A program made the position numbers and the translations under genes. DNA of 64,000 bases from Paulownia fortunei (lineage: Eukaryota; Streptophyta; Magnoliopsida; Lamiales; Paulowniaceae): positions 19,799,869-19,863,868 of the forward strand of contig CM033116.1 of assembly GCA_019321725.1 (NCBI GenBank), written 5' to 3'. Of this stretch, positions 60,664-64,000 are shown piece after piece. The first letter of the stretch is position 1, and every line of letters starts with the position of its first letter. Under the pieces are notes generated by a model. It ran no database searches. It was not told the DNA's origin and saw only the letters and a list, made by a program, of their open reading frames with translations.

Positions 60664-63652
60664 CTAAAGTTTTATTAAGTGTTTGTGAACTTTCGTCACT
60701 AGCCGGCATGTAAGAGAAACTCTTGTACTAGTCCTGTGAATGACAGTGTCACCTCCAGCTTCTCCATCAACCTTCGAGCCTGAAAGGGTTTGCCCTTGGC
60801 CATTGGTAACATTTACAGCCTGGATGAACAGGAAAACCAGTAATTGCTAAGAGGATAAAAACTCTATGCACAACTCAAATGAATCTTGTTGTATTTCTCA
60901 CTAGTGTTCAGAACATGTTCATGTACATGTTTCGTATCTTACCTCATCATATGGCTGACTTGCACAATCTTTTATGCCATGCAAGTAGTCTGGAAGAAAA
61001 AATAGGATACCCGTGTTTAAAGTCAAACCACATGGAGCATACACTATAACAAACAGGTGCAAAATAAATATCAACCTGAGTATGCCTTATCTTTAAATAT
61101 CAGCAAGCTGAGAGGCATCAGTGCCGCAGAAAAGGGAAGGTATTCACTCAACCACTTGCCAGAACTCATCTCCTTATGTGCTGGTTTAGAAATTATATCT
61201 TCATGGTTGTTTCCTGACGTGTCTGTAGCATTTTCAAAGCTGGGATGGGGAACAAAGTCCATAACAACAGGTGATCCAAGAGATAGGATTGCCACCACCG
61301 GCACATATGCAGGTCCATCCTGGTGTGGCTGTTTGGAAAAATCAAAGTGGGATTGGATGCGGTCAAAGGTAATGACAAGGCAAGACTACACAATTTTGTA
61401 AGCAGGCATACTATTTTCTTGATCCCTTCCCTCTCTTGTACATCAGTAAAAGCAAGGCTACCGGTAGAACACAATAGAGAAAAACTTATAACAGAACCAT
61501 AAATTTCAAGAACTAAATTGAAGATATAATAAATACATAACTGAACAATAATGCACTTAAGTTAGCACTCACCATAATTCCTTGGTCAGGTAAATATTCA
61601 TTTATAAGCACATGATTAATTGCTGATGGAAACAACCTTGATTCCTCATATATCCTATGCGTAACTTTTTTCAGCCAAGGTGGCACTGCAAAACACAAAG
61701 AACTTGAATGTTGATCCATCCATATAATCATCTTCATCTGTCAGACTAGCATTATGTAACTTGTCTGTATGTATGTGTCTGTTTGTGTCTATGTTATATA
61801 GGTTACATGACTTGTATGTCGTGTATAAATATATCTATGGGAACAACAAATAAGCATAATAACCGTCATTAACTTTGCACGATTAAGTGTTAACTACATG
61901 AATGGCTACACAGGATCAACCTACTGCATTGGCTAGAAAAGTGGGAACAAAATTGCAATTACTTGTCCAGTGTAAAATGTGGGAACACATTTTTTTTTAA
62001 TCACGCCACTTCTGGGCCAGCAAACTTCCTATGAGGCAGTATTTTTCCTCAAATAAAATAAGCAAACTGACTTCCAAAATTAAATGGTGCTAGGTTGAAT
62101 AAGAATGATTAAAGCCGTACTAATATTTTCCTATTATGCTTAAACTAGAGGAGAAGCAATAAAACTAACCCTCTCCCTTTTATGCTTAAATGAGAGCAGA
62201 AGCAGTAAAGAGAGGTGGACTAGATAACGCATATCCATCACAGATAAAGAATGCTATCAATCTTCGCTCAAGAAACTGATTTTCATACTTCTTGACTAGG
62301 CAATTTTTTTCTCATACATACTACAAGTAATCTTGCTGCACAAAAGGAAATCAGAGTAAATTGGTGTCATAGAGACCTTGATTTAACACTGTGAACATAT
62401 GCATGAGTGCTAGAGTCTCATAATTCTTGAATTTCTCCATTAAATTATTATAATTATGATTCTTGACTTTTTGATGGTCCGCACATATGGTTGCCTTCCA
62501 GTGCCTGAAAGTTTTTCCCTTGGATAATTCTGTGCTTGCAGGTGCAGATGTGCCTGAGATTCCATAGCCTATAATTGGCTAATACATCACCTGCACAACT
62601 CAATTCCTCACAGGCTCATTATCGTATCTGCTTTCATGCATTAATAACTCTTCATACCTACCAAATTTGATTTATTACAACAAAACCCAATAGAATTAAA
62701 GTGGCCAGTTTTCTGCCACCGCAGTTACATTTGGGGTAATAGACAGTTGCCTACATAATGAGCGCAGAAGCAATAGAGAGATCAACTTTATAATCACACC
62801 AATCAGAGAGTTACTATGAGATTTGTATCGCCAGGTGATGAATGGAAATCCGCGTTCAAAATATAAAATAGTTTGCATAACTGGTGAAAATGCCATTCGT
62901 TTTATTTATTTCCACCAATGCATCCATTCAAGATAATCAGGCATACATATCTTAACATTCAATTTGTGTAATTTAAGTGTCAAATTTCACAAACAGATGA
63001 TGATGCATATTTTGGGGCAACAAAGTCTACAAACTAATTTACATACACTCCCTTATGATTGATAAGGTTAGATTGTCAAATAATGAAGTTTTTCTTGCAC
63101 GTTTTACACCAAGATAATCGAAATTTTGAGTCAAAATCGAAGAACCCGAGGCGATGGGCAATCAGGAGATGTAAATTATAACCAGAAAGCAGACATCGGG
63201 AAGCAAGTAAAAATCACAGAGAGATGGGAAAATCAGTAACTGTTCGACTACTTACAATCTTGGGCGAGAAGACCCTTTTCGTGCACAACTCCTCCTGTCA
63301 TGCATGATCCATTATTTCCTCAAAAGTAAAGATTACAATTCCTCAAAGTGTATGTGCGTAATAACCGGTAACATTCAAGTGACGTACCCCAATTTTGTAG
63401 TCTCCTATTCTTCAAAGATTTCCACTTGGAAATCGGAGCTTGGTAAATCTGCAAACCGGAGACAAAAGGAAGTCAGAAAATACAATATTAACAATAAACT
63501 CTGAAAATACTATTGTATTTGTTTACATTATTCAAGAGCTGCTCTTCTTCAGCAGCGGTGACGTATTCGGGAATGTAAAAGACGGTTGGCACGGACCCAA
63601 CAATGAATTTATTTGATGCTATAACCTTTTCTCTTGTCAATATTTCTTCCAT
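60664..63652 (-). CDS. ALKBH6: Alpha-ketoglutarate-dependent dioxygenase ALKBH6 homologue
   Basis: Seven GT-AG exons, all in phase: 63652-63527, 63448-63388, 63294-63256, 61685-61573, 61328-61076, 60989-60943 and 60819-60664, giving 264 residues. It is a member of the AlkB Fe(II)/2-oxoglutarate dioxygenase family. Landmarks: VPTVFYIPEYVTAAEEE at the start, KWKSLKNRRLQNWGGVVHEKG, PPWLKKV, INEYLPDQGIM, then the metal ligands PHQD (His and Asp), AILSLGSPVVMDF, the distal His in YLHGI, and RTSTRVSLTCR with the 2-oxoglutarate-binding Arg. The protein ends HKHLIKL. All catalytic residues are intact. ALKBH6 is thought to act on nucleic acids, but its substrate is not settled; in plants it has been linked to RNA methylation and stress. 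Intron 3 (61686-63255) is the largest. A divergent gene starts 325 bases away. Confidence 0.95.
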
Positions 63653-63977
63653 TCGATTTCTCTTGAGCAGAAAATTTAGGTAGGTTTTGCTTTTGTGTTA
63701 ACTGTTAAGGTGGGTTTTGGCGAGAAGGTGGATCTCAATTCTTGTGGATGGTTTAAGGGCTTTCCAAACAGGCCTTTAAATAGTTGAAGACGGCATGGGC
63801 TAGTGTGTCATTTTACTCTTTACCATTGGTGGCTATAGAAGTGTAGAGGATAAGATTCGTCTTCTTGTTTTGTTTTATTATTATATTAATGTACTCCGTT
63901 AGTCTGTATAGGCTGAGTATCACATCACAGTGAAGGGAAGGAGCTGGGAGAGTATCTGTATCTCTATCTGTATCGGT
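63653..63977. promoter_or_regulatory. Short divergent promoter between ALKBH6 (-) and the next gene (+)
   Basis: Only 325 bases separate the two start codons, so both genes probably share a bidirectional promoter. An ATTGG (inverted CCAAT) word lies near 63825. Repeated GTATCT words fill the leader just before the plus-strand ATG. No TATA box is evident. Confidence 0.5.
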
Positions 63978-64000
63978 ATGTCGAACGCCATAGTGAATGG
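63978..64000 (+). CDS. Start of a gene cut by the window edge, possibly a peroxisomal NAD carrier (PXN-like)
   Basis: ATG at 63978 opens MSNAIVNG and then the window ends. This resembles the first residues of plant mitochondrial-carrier-family protein PXN (Arabidopsis MSDALINGLAG-type start), which imports NAD into peroxisomes. Eight codons are weak evidence. The divergent layout and the CT-rich leader support a real gene start. Confidence 0.45.

Noticed and set aside
1..64000. tRNA, rRNA, snoRNA, microRNA precursors, CRISPR arrays
   Set aside because: I looked for typical box motifs and repeats by eye on both strands and saw none; a covariance-model scan would be needed to exclude small RNAs.

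Overview
This window is nuclear DNA of a flowering plant, almost certainly a eudicot. The evidence is spliced genes with GT-AG introns, AT-rich gene-poor DNA, MITE-like and hAT-like elements, and plant-specific proteins (SKU5-similar pollen protein, RHIP1, LNO1/NUP214, the plant form of Pur-alpha). An asterid is my guess, from general impression only. I see no bacterial features, rRNA, tRNA or CRISPR array.

Layout from left to right: (1) 11-1784 (+), the last two exons of a cytosolic pyruvate kinase. (2) 3084-4220 (-), a RING-H2 E3 ubiquitin ligase with a likely leader intron. (3) About 5.3-11.1 kb, a gene-poor AT-rich stretch with tandem repeats and coding-like remnants. (4) 11190-16976 (+), an eight-exon gene matching RGS1-HXK1-interacting protein 1 (RHIP1). 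(5) 19291-41227 (-), a 17-exon gene for the nucleoporin NUP214/LNO1, about 22 kb long, whose introns hold two related Stowaway-like MITEs and a long terminal-inverted-repeat element. (6) 43164-49754 (+), a five-exon Pur-alpha gene divergent from NUP214. (7) 53405-55069 (+), a single-exon pollen-type SKU5-similar gene (Bp10/NTP303 class), followed by a tandem duplicate of the same unit that is a pseudogene split by a decayed hAT transposon (55.9-59.8 kb). (8) 60664-63652 (-), a seven-exon ALKBH6 dioxygenase. (9) 63978-64000 (+), the first eight codons of a divergent gene whose N-terminus resembles the peroxisomal NAD carrier PXN.

The genes do not form a pathway; they are ordinary housekeeping, signalling and reproductive genes placed next to each other. 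The most useful observations are these. Two coding sequences (NUP214 last-but-one exon and Pur-alpha exon 1) each lack exactly one base in a G run, which breaks otherwise perfect gene models and points to homopolymer errors or real lesions. The SKU5-similar unit was duplicated with its promoter and 3' flank, then decayed and received a hAT insertion with a near-perfect 8-bp target duplication. The intact SKU5-similar gene has a perfect 12-bp hairpin made of GAA repeats in its 5' leader, as discussed for tobacco ntp303. Pur-alpha has a GC-AG first intron, a telo-box just upstream of its start, and a four-copy ~121-bp array in its 5.4-kb second intron. I found no convincing undescribed multi-gene system.
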